In this document: positions 37,140-50,800 of the stretch, one piece after another | How the letters are laid out: every line of letters starts with the position of its first letter | Position numbering within the stretch: the stretch's first letter is position 1 | NCBI GenBank assembly: GCA_021234155.1 | Contig: JAJEKV010000171.1 | Span: forward strand, 1 to 64,000 | Direction: 5' to 3' | Length of the DNA: 64,000 nucleotides | Source of the DNA: Isoetes taiwanensis | Lineage: Eukaryota; Streptophyta; Lycopodiopsida; Isoetales; Isoetaceae | The notes under the pieces: model-generated | What the model was told of the DNA's origin: nothing | What the model saw: only the letters and a program-made list of their open reading frames with translations | Databases searched by the model: none | Position numbers and translations under genes: made by a program

Positions 37140-37223
37140 TAGATCCTGCTATATACATTTCCCATAACCCGATTGGGTTCCGTGGACGTTAAAATTTTCT
37201 TCCTTCCTTCCTTCCTTCCTTCC
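37140..37223 (+). mobile_element. LINE 3' end with (TTCC)n tail
   Basis: CCCATAACCCGATTGGGTTC, then GTGGACGTTAAAA, then a TTCC microsatellite. The same 3' module precedes the (TATTC)n tail at 32720-32765, so both derive from one LINE or SINE family that ends in variable microsatellites. Confidence 0.62.
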
Positions 37224-40200
37224 ATTGCTGGTCCACATGGCTTATGATCATTCAAGAAGCCAGAACATCCTCATCTTAATTAGTTGGTTGCTAGAATTGC
37301 ATTATTTAATGGTAAAGTTGAAGCACAAGCAAACTGAACCTATATGAATCTCCACTCATCCTTCCAAAAATTATGTTAGAGAAGGTAGAAAATCACCATA
37401 TCATTGTATAAGTGACAAATGAACAATAAATAAAATTGGTAATCATAATTAGAGAGATTTAATTCTATACCCAATTCGTTAATTGTGGACCATAATGGTA
37501 CATGCCCATTTATATTCAAATCTTACATATAGTAGTATGTTATTTTTAACATCAAATTGGACATCTATGTTGCCAATGAAGCTTGAACCCATAAAAATTA
37601 TAGTCTATCATGAAAGACAAGCTAAAGTTACTATTATTATACCTAAAGTAGGAACTCTTAAGCAGCAAACACGTGTACTAAGTTTATGATAGTAAAAAAT
37701 AAGAAGATTTCATCGTGTGTTTTGCACTAAGACGATACAAACTATATTTTAAACTTCTATTAGATGTTTCGTCAATCATGAGTTGAAAAAGAATGCTATC
37801 TTGCTTTAAAATATGGCAAGCCTAAGTACAAACCAGAAATGGTCCATGTCTATTTTAAATCAAATCTTGTACATAATATGTTACTTTAACATGAAATTCA
37901 AGATCTATGTTGCCAAGGAAGGGTGACATTCATAAAAAATATTGCCTACCATAAAAGATGAGTTTTTTGTATTATTACCTTAGCTAAACTCTAATTTTGT
38001 GTAGTGGCAACCACTTTCTAAATGTAAAGAATACATGGTTATTCACCATATTTAAGTTCATAAAATTCTTTATTATGAATGTATAAGTGGAATGAATGGA
38101 GTGCATCATTTATTGCCTTTAGAAAGCTTATATATGAGTTTAGTTAAACCACGTTAGTTCTATTTTTGTCCTGGATTCTATATCGAATCTTCTTTAGTGA
38201 AAATTGAGATTAACATGACTTATAGAAACTTCAAAAAATTATTGGACTATAGCTCTTAGAGTTGACAACTTATGGCCGCAAGTCTTACGTCAAAACTTGT
38301 TATAGTAAAGGAGAAACAATTCACAACCTCAAACAGCTTTTTTGAGCTAAAAATGGTTTGACGACTTTATATAATGCCATCTAATAGCAACGAAACATGA
38401 AAACATGCAAATCAACATGTTTTATCATAAAACGTCAATTACTTTCAATTTTAGAAACGTTTGGACCCCTTTATGCTAGAAAGTTTGAAGAATGCAGTTC
38501 TGGCCTGGCGTAAAAATTGCTGAATTCAATGAGGTTTGGGCAATCACCACAACATATTAGTAAATCTATTGGTCATGAAACTCTCCATGGCCATAAAGAA
38601 TCGAGTGAAGATTCCAAAAGTGGTGGTATCTTGTGAAATGGAAATTTCTCTTGTTAGATACCTGGGTTTAAGTGGCAAAGGGTATGCTGGACCAATTCTG
38701 GTGGATGAACCCAGAATAGTTCCAGTAACAACTCTAGTGTTAAGCAAGAAAAATACAGTACTCATATCATAGCTTTCACCTTAGAGTTCAAATATATTGA
38801 AGCAATGCAGACCGTATCAATATATGGCTTCTAAGCCTTTATGAAGATTTAAGCAATATTTATTACAGATGCATGTCAAATACTGTAGTACTAAAAAATG
38901 TCATTCAAATATAAAATACTACTCTGTTTTTATATGGCAGGCATCATGCCTAAAACACCTCAAGCATAGAAAGCTATTTTGTTACCATATAAAAAGCCCA
39001 AGGCTACATGCCGATGGATAAAATTTTGCAAGAATAGTGCCTTTAGGAATAAGCCCACGAGAGCGGTGCAATGGCCTAACGAATTCCTTTCCAAAGAAAT
39101 TTTACAAAGTGTAAAAAGGTAGATTGAGTATTTGTAGGCGATATAATTCGCAGTCGATCCATCAAGTTATTTACATATTCCTCCATTTGTTATGCACAGC
39201 ATCAAATTGGTCAATCTACTTCTATCATTGCCCCGTTGAATCAGAAAGCAAAGAAGAGCAATGAGAAGAGAGACATTCGTACCTATGACCAACCAAGAAT
39301 TTGTTAGCATAAGAATGGTAACAAATCCAGGGCCAGAAGGTACGTAGAATCTCTCCATTTATCACCAGTCACTCATTGCACCTTCTTAGCCTTCCAATAG
39401 ACAATAAAGATGGACGAAAACTCATTTAGATCATAGACTAGCAGTTTGCTTTGATCAATAAACAAAACACTACATAGAGGCATTTGATCCTTTTAAGGTG
39501 CTCAAACAATATGATTTTTGCACTGCAAAGGATTCTACTAAAGGCTTTACAGTTTCAGCAGAATTGGCATCCATCCATAGAACCAAACTTTGCAACTGGA
39601 GTGCAGGCAAGGTGTGGAGAGACAAAAGCAAAGAAATCTCTTAGCTTTGCACATTACCAAATTTAATTAATTTTGGGCCATGTGGCCATGGCAAAAATGG
39701 CGAGGGTAAATAATTGTAGACAAAAAATGTAGAGAAAAATGTAGACAACGAAATAATTCTGGTAGATTTTGTTATTCTAGACGTGTAACTCTTTATAGCT
39801 TGAAAAAATTGTATATGATGTAATAAAAAAAGTAATATTTTTTAACAAGGGCTCACAGTTATAACTGACATTGGGAAGTTTTTAAAACTGGACAATGGGG
39901 TGAGAGGAATAAGGAAAGGGAATTTGAACAACAAAATGCAGTGCTCTATAAGACGTTAAGGAAATATTGAAAAAACTAAGAAAGGCTTTAGACCATTAGT
40001 CAATAGCAACCTATGACATTTAACACATTGAAATTTTTGCCACACTAGCCTTGCTAGTTTAATGTCCTAAGAACTAGATTAATATAATAGCATATGCATA
40101 AAGTTGTTAGAAATCCATCAGATCGAATGCTATTTACAAACCATTTGTAGTTTCAGTATACTCATGGGAAGGCAAAGATATCTTTAATCCGAGTGTGTTT

Positions 40201-40362
40201 CACAGCATTGTATTGATAGAATTTCGTTACTAATGGTTCCAATTTCACAGTTTTGGAAGAGCAATTAACTTTACATTGTCAGTTTTTAATCACACATTAT
40301 TTTCTTTAGAACACAAGGTGAGGATACGCAGGTCCAATCATGTACACGTAGGTAAGATGAAC

Positions 40363-40411
40363 GAAGAGAAATGTTCACGGCGACCTTGGCCGCCGCGATA
40401 AATTTCTTGTA
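40363..40411 (-). repeat. Dispersed ACAAGAAATTTATCG repeat, copy 2 (inverted)
   Basis: On the minus strand ACAAGAAATTTATCGCGGCG continues into GCC..GGTCGCCGTGAAC and ATTTCTCTTC. CGGCGGCC and GGTCGCCG can pair as a hairpin. Confidence 0.6.
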
Positions 40412-41990
40412 ATATTTGTGTGTAAACTGAGCTGTTCTTCTACCCTTAATACGAGCAAGGACAACAACATTTTCTCAAATGTAGCGAAATGGAGCTATTG
40501 CTTCCTTTATTCTCTATCATTAAAGCATATCATATATTCCTCTTGGATCATAAAATTTAGTTTTATCTTTCCTTGATATCTTAGGCTATTTGACCTTCCT
40601 CTCTATGTTCGTTTAGCCTACGACAACATGATTTAGAGGTCTTATTTGCTCTATGTTAAGAAGGATTTTGGTCGGGCATCATACTTTTACTGGAGGATGC
40701 AGCGGCCAAAATTTTTTATGGGGTGCCACAGTATATGGCGACGTCCAGATCATCGGCTTGGAATTCAATGGTGAGTTTGGTCGATTTGAACTTGTTTGAT
40801 TGTGGCCACTTCAATACGTTCCTCCCCAACCATGAATATTATCACATTTTATAGGCTCATCCCACATGCACTGGCACAATTTGGCTATCTTCAACATTTT
40901 GTCAAGTATTTATGCTTAGGGTCTTCTATTGATTTATATCTGGAGTACTTTCTCAGGTGTCAGCACTGAACTTCTAAGTTTTAAATCAACCAATCAAGTA
41001 GTTTTTGTTGTTTTTCTACTTTTACTATTTGGTCGTAACTTCTGGTAGTCAAGTTATATTCTAGCAGGGCTCCTGAGTGGTGCCAGATTTTTTGGCGTTC
41101 TGTAACATTGGTTTTAGGGGAGCTTGGATATCAGACTAATATGGGACGCTACAAATTTTTAAGCTATTCCCTTCATTTTCCAACAGCTATAAATTGGTGG
41201 ACCAGAAGTTAATAGGACTTTTATTGTTTTTATAATACTCAACCTAAGGGTTCGCCATCTTTTACCATATGAGAAGTTTCCTGTACAACGAATTAGATTG
41301 AGAGGGTCCTTGATATGATTGGTAAGACTGCTCTGGCATGGTATGCAACTCCTAGTTTGTTCATGCATAAGTGCAGTTATTGAGAAGATGTTCTATCTAA
41401 CATGGACAATGTAAAGAGGAAATATAAAGGGCATTTGGCTCACCATCTTTCAGCCACTTCAATTGACAAACATTTGCACAAGGTTGGAATTCTGACATGA
41501 TAAGCATGATTGTATTATGCTGCAGTCCATTTAGCAAAGCTTTCCCAATGCCTTGTCACTGGTTGAGGACGTAAGTAAGAAACTGCTGCAGTTCGATTCT
41601 AGAAAGAGTGTACATCTGAGTGCTCTGCTTAATGTTATACACATAATGAGGTGACTATTCACAAATAGGAAAAACCATCCTTTCATATGTCTTCCTATGC
41701 GGACCTTGGTTCGGGAAATTTTTCCCCTATTATAGGATTTTTTCCTACACTTTAAAATCTGACAAGGCAATTTCAAAAATTTGCCTACAAATTCCTACAA
41801 AGTTCAAATAAGACCAGCAAGTTTCCTACAATTTAAAATTTGATTCAGAAAGTAGTTTTCGCTGAAAAGTATATTAAAAATAGATTCATAGCTGAACAAC
41901 TTTAAAATCTGATCCAAAATCTGATCGAGACAGTATTTTATACCAGAACACAATATAATTAGCATGACAAAAAGATAATTTCAGCAAAGA

Positions 41991-43671
41991 TCAATTCTCC
42001 AGATCATCATCCTCATTTCTTTCATTGTCATTTGCTCGAAGACGCGCTTTGTTGGTTGCTGAGAAGATATGCCTAAATTTTTTGCTTGATTTCCATATTC
42101 CAATGGCCTCTTCGAAACCAAAGTCTTCAAAAACCTCCATGCTTGGAGCTTCAATAGAAACTCGCATTAGAGCATCAGTTGCCCCTGTTTTCAGCCTGTT
42201 TCTATACTTGTCTTTGATGTGATTCATTTGACTAAACCCTCTTTCACATATTGCTGTACTTGAACATTGAACCATCGCAATAGCTGCTAACTTTGCCAAT
42301 TCAACATACTTATCCTCCCTCAACATTTTTTCAGAAAAGATAATTGTCCAAGTATCTAAGAAGTTTTTCCCTTCCATTACAGATTACTTGCTTGTATCTT
42401 GAATTTTCGAAATTCAGATCGAACTTATCTTGTGATACAATGCTCTTGAATGTAACTCCTCCAACAACTTGAGGCTGCCCATAAAATTCCATCAGTTTGT
42501 TGACCTCTTGCTGACCGAAATCTTTGATTTGTTTTACACTTCTTGGCATGTGGGTGGTGATAAAATAATGAAGCAAGATAAAATTTCATGCTCCCGGAAC
42601 CTCTCGTCCAAAGCTTCCAATACTCGATTAGAAAAAGCTTTCTGAAATTCTACTGCCTCTATAAGATCATTACCTTCAATACTCCTTATCAATTCAATTC
42701 CCTTCACTGCCCCTCTAAGCGCATCAAGGTATCCATCAGGGAAGCCATAGTCAGGAAGTATGGGATACCCTTTGCTATCTGTTAGAAATCCATTCAAGTC
42801 TAGTGCTGTAACTTCATTTAAAAAGTAAAGTTTAATCTGCTCCTTTGTATTGGTTACAAGGCTGCCAACTGAAGTTACATCAACCCAATCGCGTTGAAAA
42901 TCCAAACTTAGAGTGGTCAAAAGCTTTAGAATATCAGCCAAAAAATGGAGTATATACACAACTTTAAACTCCCTTAGTTCACTATACATACTTGCATAAC
43001 TTTCTTTGAATAATAACATCACAGGCTCAAATGACTCACATAATTTCTGAACTGCATTATGCCTACTTAGCCATCTAATTTGAGAAATACCTTCGAGTCG
43101 AAGTGTGGAGTATGCAAGATCTTCTTGAAGCTCTACCAAATGTTGACGTCTTTGGCTGCTATTTGAAAAGTAAGTGGCTGCCCCATTGATCAGCTTATCG
43201 ATTTTGTCACAAATGGATTTACAACTAGCATGTTTTGATTGAACTGGACACATAAATTTGTTCTATGTGCCACGCAATGGATGGAAGTCATAAAGGGATT
43301 CACCTCCTTCAATCTAGTTGATACCCCTGTTCTACAACCAATCATTACAGAAGCACCGTCTGATCCAAAGCCAAGTCTAGTCTACAAACATGGCTACTAA
43401 GGTATTTTTACGCAGTTCCACATATGAACATCAGTTTTTGATGTTTTGTGCACTTAAAATATATTGAAGGTACTTTTTGGATAACTGCTACAATAGCTTG
43501 TAAGGGACTCAAAATATCATACAAACGCTGGTGTGCTTGGGGTGTGATTATAGCTGCAGCGGCATAGCTTGCATCTTCTATGTTGTCTAGTATGGCTAAT
43601 TGTTCCACAACCATAAAGTAAAATCTTGTTATAGTAATCTGGTTTCTGTATGTGATGGACATGCCCAACAT
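41991..43671 (-). pseudogene. hAT-family transposase, decayed
   Basis: Minus-strand blocks give the standard hAT order. SDGASVMIG with GVSTRLKEVNPFMTSIHCVA lies at about 43270-43370. Next is a 239-residue segment (42534-43253) with ISQIRWLSRHNAVQKLCESF, and then FYGQPQVVGGVTF. The dimerisation region at 41991-42377 carries STAICERGFSQMNHIKDKYR. The type resembles hAT-derived proteins such as ZNF862 and KIAA1586. Cut-and-paste transposition is the family role. Frameshifts near 43250 and 42540 and around 42370, plus stops near 43370, show it is inactive. The N-terminal BED finger and terminal repeats were not found; the segment 43408-43671 is only doubtfully part of it. Confidence 0.78.
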
Positions 43672-45084
43672 GCTAGCAACATTACATTTTACAAATCACC
43701 GCCAGGACGTGTGCGCTTTTACAACTTTGCAAAGTGTTCTCACCTCTAAAATGTGAAAACTTGTAGTTTTGAAAGCACAGACTGTGCATGTTAAGTGTAA
43801 ACGAAAAACATCATATTCTACATACTGTTTTCTTATACAGCCCACACGTGGTCTTGGCTCTTTGTAGAGGCACATGATTTATCTAGCAAACATAAATTTA
43901 TGGCCAAACTTGTCTATATCATAAGCATTTGTCTATAAATTTATGGCCAAACGGACATGCCATTCCGCTTCCCTTATATCAGGGCATTACAAGGCCTGCA
44001 ATAGTAAGTATATCTTCAAACCATTTTCTTGATTGACGTGAAAACTTGTCAATATCCATATGTGGCTCAGTTTTTACAGTCTTGCCAGTTTGCAGTTGTG
44101 TAATACACGTTTTGATTGATGAAGCAATAGAAAAATTCTCCCTATTTTTAGAATCAACGAGATTGTATTAACTTATGTCTTTTTGAGACCTTTACCATGG
44201 GACAGCAGAGCAGGGCTTTTTCGGATGATATTTATGTATGGTTCTTTGTAGCCTTTCATTCAGTCGATGATCCTTGCATCAGTTTTTTCAATATCATTTC
44301 TGAGAACACAGATGACCCTGTAAGACTCATAATTGAAGCGTGGGCAGAGGTGTTTACTAAAACGATCTGACTCAGGTTATATGTAAATCAAGATGACCCG
44401 TTGCGAATGTAGTCTGATAATATGAAAGTTACAATGAACTCATGCACCATTAAGAAACAGGCTACTCTTCAATCTAAAGCACAATGTAAAATTTGTCATT
44501 CTAGATGTATATGCATTACAAGGCTGCCATCATATAAGGTCAACCTATTCATCATAAACGCACTTCAAATGCAACAAAGTCATCACTCTAAAAAGACATA
44601 GCAAATGCACCATAGTGTGCTTGATGCAAACGATCTTATTTAGTTAAAGCATTGCATTGGCAGGAGAAGTCCACGCAAGCTGCAAGAAAACAAGAGGTTG
44701 CAGTGAGAAGAATGGAATAGTATTGAAAGCTGGAATAATACAAGGCAAGCTGCAACAAAACAAGGTGCTGTGGTGAGAAGACTAGAATAGAATAGAATCA
44801 AAAGCTGCCAAGAAAACAAGTTTGTGAATAGAAAGGAACAGAGTAGAACAGAGAAGACTAGAATAGAATAGAATCAAAAGCTGCCAAGAGAACAAGTTTG
44901 TGAATAGAATAGAACAGCAGATTGAGTAGAACTGAACATAATAGCATTGAGTTGAACTGAAAATGAAAGCATTGCGGTAAGAAAAAAACATCTCATAGAA
45001 TTGAATTGAATTGAATTGAATTGAAATGAATTGAGCACGAGATCAACAACTTTACCGCGGTACGAGTTGTGTGCTGTGCTACTC
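43672..45084. other. Intergenic region with pentanucleotide-rich repeats
   Basis: No gene. At 44780-44915 a ~76-base unit with AGAATAGAATAGAATCAAAA and GCTGCCAAGA.AACAAG is tandemly duplicated, and (GAATT)n follows at about 44999-45033. Confidence 0.5.
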
Positions 45085-45402
45085 TTAGGGGTGCTTGGGA
45101 GGGGGTGGTAAGGGGGGACATGAGGAGGAGGGCCATGGTGAGGAGGAGGGGGTGGTGAGGGGGAGGGCTATGGGGGGGGGGTGGTGAGGGGGATGGCCAT
45201 GGTGAGGAGGTTTGTGATGGGGAGGGGCATGATGTATAATGGGAGGTAGCTTAGGAGCATGGGGAGGAGGAGGAGGAGGGGATTTATGTGGAGGATAATT
45301 TGCCTCAACAAACCCTGCCAATCCAGCTACAAACAATAGCATTGCCATTGCCATTGCCATTGCCATATTCACCCACATCCTCCACCCTGACCCCTTCATC
45401 AT
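45085..45402 (-). CDS. Secreted proline-rich (extensin-like) protein
   Basis: The likely start is ATG at 45402 on the minus strand; the frame is open further upstream without another ATG. The N-terminus MMKGSGWRMWVNMAMAMAMA is followed by LLFVAGLAGFVEA, a signal-peptide-like hydrophobic stretch, and then a Pro/His-rich chain (YPPHKSPPPPPP, HHKPPHHGHPPHHPPP) typical of plant cell-wall proteins. The repeated Met-Ala comes from a CATTGC hexanucleotide repeat (about 45335-45363). A run of ten G on the plus strand at about 45172-45181 coincides with loss of the HPP periodicity. In another frame the pattern resumes (PPPPPHHGPPPHVPPYHPLP), so a one-base run-length error or mutation is likely, and the C-terminus as read (LPPPPKHP) is doubtful. 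Confidence 0.6.
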   Translation of the reverse strand: MMKGSGWRMWVNMAMAMAMAMLLFVAGLAGFVEANYPPHKSPPPPPPHAPKLPPIIHHAPPHHKPPHHGHPPHHPPPIALPLTTPSSSPWPSSSCPPLPPPPKHP

Positions 45403-46166
45403 CCTCACAGATTCAGCAAACACCTTAACCCAATCCAAAATCCTTCCTTCAAGCTAGCGTTCCTTGCCCCTGCAACCCAGTGGTGTGATCTTGCACCACA
45501 TCGCATTGCCCATTTATGCACCCCCCTGGTCAGCATCTTTTCACGAGGAAATCTTATTTTCTTTTGTTTCCATATGTCAGAAGATTTGCTTCAACAGATC
45601 AGCCCGGTTCGAAAGTTGGGTTGGACTGCTGAATTTAATATGCCTGTCACTGTTTTGCAGATTTTTGTGTTATTTTGTTGATGCGGTGTAGTCTCCCATT
45701 GAGCAGATTTGACAGCTGCCATGCGGTTCATTCCGACCGAGCCAACCTAGACGGTTCACATTCAGACGGCTTCTATATGGCATGTGTGAACAAATAATCT
45801 TGAGCCATTGACACAACAAACTGACTAATTTAGCAAATATAATGCTCTCAAACTACACATTTGGCGCTACTCGACTCTCTATGCGAGTCCGTAGGCTTAA
45901 GTTAGAACTTTTCAAATAATGTCTGATATACAAGAGGCTTTAGATGCTAGAATTAACTTGTCATTATCCATGTTTCATCTGTTATGCCGGAATGCACCTG
46001 TGTCAGCCAACCATACCTTGCCACGTGGCACATTTTTCTCTGTTTATACGCGACGTTCTCTGTTTTATGCACAGATTCTGCAATTTTACCTGCATTTCGG
46101 AGGATTTTACGTGCATTCGGGGGGATGAATTGTAACTTACCTGCATTCTGTTGCACCAATATTCCT

Positions 46167-46213
46167 CGTGTTGATTCCGGGGAGTCCCCTGTTTCCTCCC
46201 TGGAATCAACACG
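46167..46213. repeat. Hairpin, 18-base arms
   Basis: The left arm CGTGTTGATTCCGGGGAG (46167-46184) and right arm CTCCCTGGAATCAACACG (46196-46213) pair at 17 of 18 positions around an 11-base loop. It may be a small foldback element. Confidence 0.75.
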
Positions 46214-46749
46214 AAAAGAGCATTCCTGTATACAACAATAGCTTTCTAAGTACCTTCGTTTTTTGGGTTGCCCGCAGGGCAAACCCTAGGGGACCTTGTG
46301 CTGTTTTAATGCCCTGAATATACAAATTGTATGGCGTAGATGCATGTGTTGACAGGAATAAGACCAGAATCTTCCGAATGGAGGGTGACAGATAGTAGGG
46401 AAAAAAAAAGATTCTGAATTGGGCGTTTCTTGCTAAAGGAAAAGGCATCGAATATTCTGAAGACTATGAGATTGCATGCAAGCAACCGATTGCATGCATT
46501 CTGGCTGTCGAAATGGAAAATAAGAAGAACTAAGTCTCCCCTTTCTTTGTTTTAAAGCATTCACTGCCGTTTACCTGTATCAGAACAGAGGTCGTTGTGT
46601 GAAATATGGAGAGCAGATGAATGCCGATAGATATATGCTGAAACGCACAAATGACGTGCTAGCTATACTCGCCACCCAACCACGAGCTCAGCACCGATAC
46701 TGAATGCCCCTTGAGCTCTCCCCCGAGCCTCTTTATAGCTAGCAGCCCT

Positions 46750-46815
46750 CTATGCATGCATGCAACCTCTTAGGGATGCATGCAACCCCTCTATGGATGC
46801 ATGCAACCCCTCTCT
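46750..46815. repeat. Short tandem repeat (GGATGCATGCAACCYCT)
   Basis: ATGCATGCAACC followed by CCTCT or TCTTA occurs three times at about 25-base intervals. Confidence 0.6.
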
Positions 46816-47847
46816 GGACGTCCACGTCCAGTGTCTATTGCATATATGAGTGTAGCAATTAAAAATGTGAAGCTTTGAAAAGTTGTATGGCATCTATAAC
46901 AGAGAAATCGGCGCCATTCAATGTAAGTAAAAAAAATTTAAGAGGGCAACCTCCTCTGCGACACCACCTTGTTATTCACTAGTGGAGGCACAATGAGCAA
47001 GCACAACAGAAACATCATGGAAACCTAGATAGCAAGGCATCATCAAACCTTACATACAACCAACGTGCCAATACCAAACTAATTTTGGAACTTTGACTCC
47101 AGTACTCAAAAACTCCGTCTCTTAGGTTTTCCATATCTTGCCATATCGCAACTAGTATCCATATAATCTCGAAAATTTTCTAGTTGGGCCAAATTTCCAG
47201 TAGTTTTGGCAGTATAAATGGTTAGGTTGCTATTTTGGGCAATATTTTGCCCATACTCATATAGTATGTGGATGCTTGTATTTAGAGACATACACTAATG
47301 GTTTGATATTTTGCTTAGGGAAAGTGGTGGGTGGGGGGGGGGGATCCATGGATGTTTTTTTTTTGCATGATTTTCTTCTAAAAAGGCGGGGGCAGGAGCG
47401 AGTTTGGTGGAGACAAACCAGGGGTGCCCTAGTGCGATTTCTTTGGGACACTGTGTATCATGTGCCTTGCTATTCCTGGCGCAGGAGGTGACTGCATCAG
47501 CCTAGGAAAGCCAGGTAAAGCTTATCCTTGAATCCTTAATTAGTTTTTCATCCTGCTTGCTTGGAGTTGACCAAAATTTGCCTGCGCTTGTTCGGGTGTA
47601 TTTTCATTTGACATGTTCAAAAAAACATGTCGCGACACTAGTGCTGTGTTTGGCCTTCTTCAACCCTTCACCAAAAACGCCACTCTTCTCGCCCATCACC
47701 CGCCATAGCTATTCCGGGGAGCGGGAGAATTCGTTGGCCTTCAAGATCAATCAAGGACCTTGATTGAAGCCAACTCAGCGATTCTGGAAGGGTAGGTTGC
47801 TTTCGAAATGGAAATTGGCGGAATTAACATTTCTTTGATGCAGAATT

Positions 47848-50800
47848 GTGTTTCTTGCTTGGAGCAGGAAAGCTATGGTTTCCGACTGGAAAAAAGCTTT
47901 CCTAGCTTCACTAGCAAAGAATTCATGCAAGTTTGATGTAGGGAGACTCTATTCCGGTCTGCACGAATTTGTAGAGCAATCAAAGCACTTTTCCAATTGC
48001 TGTTCAACATTCTCAAAGAATTTTTCTGAGAACAAAGTACCACAAACCAAGGCAAATACTTCCTTACCTGCAGGTATAAACATTCCTCAAATTTAGTGAG
48101 GGAATCCGAACCCAATTCAGCACATGGAAAGGACTGTGCTGTTGTGGTGCTGAAAGATGAAATTTAACTTTCAATTTATTTGATGCAGAATACAGTTATT
48201 TGGAAGATCATGTCGATTGATGGAGATGTTGCTGAGTCTACCATGGATTCGTTTTGTTTAGAACAAGAAGGTTTGTTTCCTCAAATATGCTTTGACTTTT
48301 ACATATGTATTCTATCTAGGTTGACTACATTTAAGAATATTTCCACTTTCAGACTTGTTTGCATCAGATCTTGGACAACCAGATGCTTCAAACAATTCAG
48401 GTAACACCTATGCTGACTTATTTTTCATGCACATAACTATGCTGACTTATTTTTCTACACACTTGGTAATTAAGATTAAATTGGTTGAATATTGATTCCT
48501 GCTTGAATGAAGGTTGTGAGAACATGTCCTGCCAACATTCATTGGAAGTTATGTTAAAAAAAAAAGCTGCTGAGATAAGAAGGATTCAAAGGCAGAAAAA
48601 AAAGGAAAAAGAAGCTGGTGCAGATGATGCAGCTCTGGAAAAAGGTTTACTTACCTCAAGGAAAAAAAAGAAACTGTCCAATTTTGAAAAAGCTAAACCT
48701 GCTGACAGAAAAGAAATCCTAAGTGGTGCTGCCAAGTGGGTGCAGAACTTGGTGTTCCATGCACAAAAGAAGTGAAAACAATGGAAATGATTGTTAAAAA
48801 TCTGAGGGATTCTTTTGAAGCACATAAGTACTCGAAAACCACTGATACTTGAGAGCCGAAGTCTTTGCAATGTCTTTTTGCGATTAGTGCTGATACTAAC
48901 AAATGTGCTTTTGCCAAACAAATGAATCTAAACAGGAAAATTGTTAAAGTTGCAGTTAATAGAAGGTTAGCTACTGAACATGGTGATGGTCCATGGTCCA
49001 TGTTCAAGAAAAGCACAAGAATTGACAAACTTTCTTATGATGAAAGAAAATTCATAGTTGACTTTTGGAGGAACAACACTAGAGTGTCTCCTTCCAAGAA
49101 ACATGTTTTAAAGATCAGATTATCTAAAGGGAAGAAAATTATGCATCCACTACACTTCTTAGAAGAGACTCAGGTTAGAATATTTATTGGTTGTATTTTA
49201 TTTATTGGTTGTATTTTATTCTTTATTGCTGGACTGTTTTCAAAATGTCTAATGCTAATTGTTGGTTGCATGTCTTGCAGGTCACTTTCAACCAACGTTT
49301 CAGAAGTGAATATCCAAAGTTTGAGGTCTCTTTTTCACTATTCCATGCATTGAAACCTCCCTACGTTAGGAAGGTTAAGGATAGAGAGACGTGCTGCTGT
49401 GTGTATCATATGAAAGCAGACTTTGTAAGAGTTGCAATTAACAAAGTCAGACATGATGAAAAAATACATGGTGTTGGTTGCAAGTGCACTTGTGAGGTCT
49501 GTGGGCCTGGACCAACATGCATGTCAAGAAAGTGCACCTATGCTTCAACTAGTGAGCTTTGGAGGTCACTAGTATGTGCACGAGATGAATCTGATGAATG
49601 GCATGCACATGATTGTTTGACTTTAAAATGCAAAAAAGTGTGGGCCAAGCAAGTTACCAATATGTCCAAAGGAAAAGACATCCGTGAAAGGGTATCAAGT
49701 TATTTGGAAGACATATGACAAGGTGAGGATTGTCTATTTAGGTTGTCTAGTCTTTGGTTGTGATTTCTTTGTTGTTTCTTGTTGTAGGTCTATGAGCATG
49801 TGAAAGAGCTTGATGATAAGGGAGGTTATAAGGTTTCTAAAAAACCAGTAACCAAATTGGTTTACAAATCAACAAGTGTTCTTTGAGATATTTGAGAATG
49901 CAAAACAGTCTTGAATGAGTTCATTCCACACAACTATGAGGGAGGTGGCGAGGCCAAACAATTTAGGGATTGTTTGGCAACGTTTCCAAAGGATTCAATT
50001 GTTTCAGTAATCGACTTTGCTGAGAATTATACCTTCAAGATCCAACAAGAAATCCAAAGTCTTCATTGGAGGAATGATCAGTGCACAATTTTGGTACACA
50101 TTACATACAGACATGCAGCAAAATTAGATGATCCTCATTTAGATGAGAATGAAAGAAGAATTATCAAAGAGACACATTTCTACATCTCGGATGATAGGGA
50201 ACATGACACCTTATTTGTGCAACACTGCTTGCTCAAACATGCAAATTTTTTAGCAGACAGAGGTATCAAATATAAGCAGCATATTATGTGGTATACTCTC
50301 ATCAGTTTCAAGGTGCAAGGCCATTTTATTTCCTTGGTAGGTACTACCAAAACTCCAGCATTCCAATAAATTGGAATTATTTTGCTTCATACCATGGAAA
50401 AGGTATTCTGAAATGTTTTGTTCTTTTATTGTTGTATTCCTATGCATGATCAGTCATTTTTCTTGAGACAAGTGAATATGATGGTCTTTGGATTTTGTCA
50501 TTAAGAGGGCACTAACTCATGAAATGTTAAAGAGGAATTCAACACCATTGAGAAATGCACATGATGTAGTTGTTTTTTGTACGAGACATTTCAAAGAACA
50601 TTCCACAATTGAAGGGAAGGACAGATTTAGGTATTTTCTCAAAACCCTTTTATATCATTTCATATTTTGTTTGAATGTTCTATGTTTGTGAAACCTGAGT
50701 TTTTTGGGAAATAGGAATTGATGAAGTTGGACAGGAGTGAGAGTTATGATTGTGCAACTCTAGTTGGATCAAGTCATTTCCATGCTATCAGGCCTATTCA

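Larger units (their letters stand above)
34801..41990. other. AT-rich intergenic region
   Basis: Apart from the LINE remnants at 35500-35700 and 37140-37223 and a dispersed repeat at 40363-40411, I see no gene, RNA or strong repeat in these 7 kb. Short frames are frequent but carry no domains. Confidence 0.4.
45403..47593. other. Non-coding flank containing duplication copy 1
   Basis: No gene is supported. It holds block A (45749-45798) and block B (47057-47593) of the tandem duplication completed at 54109-54675. Between them are a near-perfect hairpin (46167-46213) and three ATGCATGCAACC repeats (46750-46815). Confidence 0.5.

Noticed and set aside
40680-41160. Plus-strand words suggesting a retroelement integrase
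   Set aside because: The apparent similarity is confined to a few residues and the zinc and catalytic motifs are absent.
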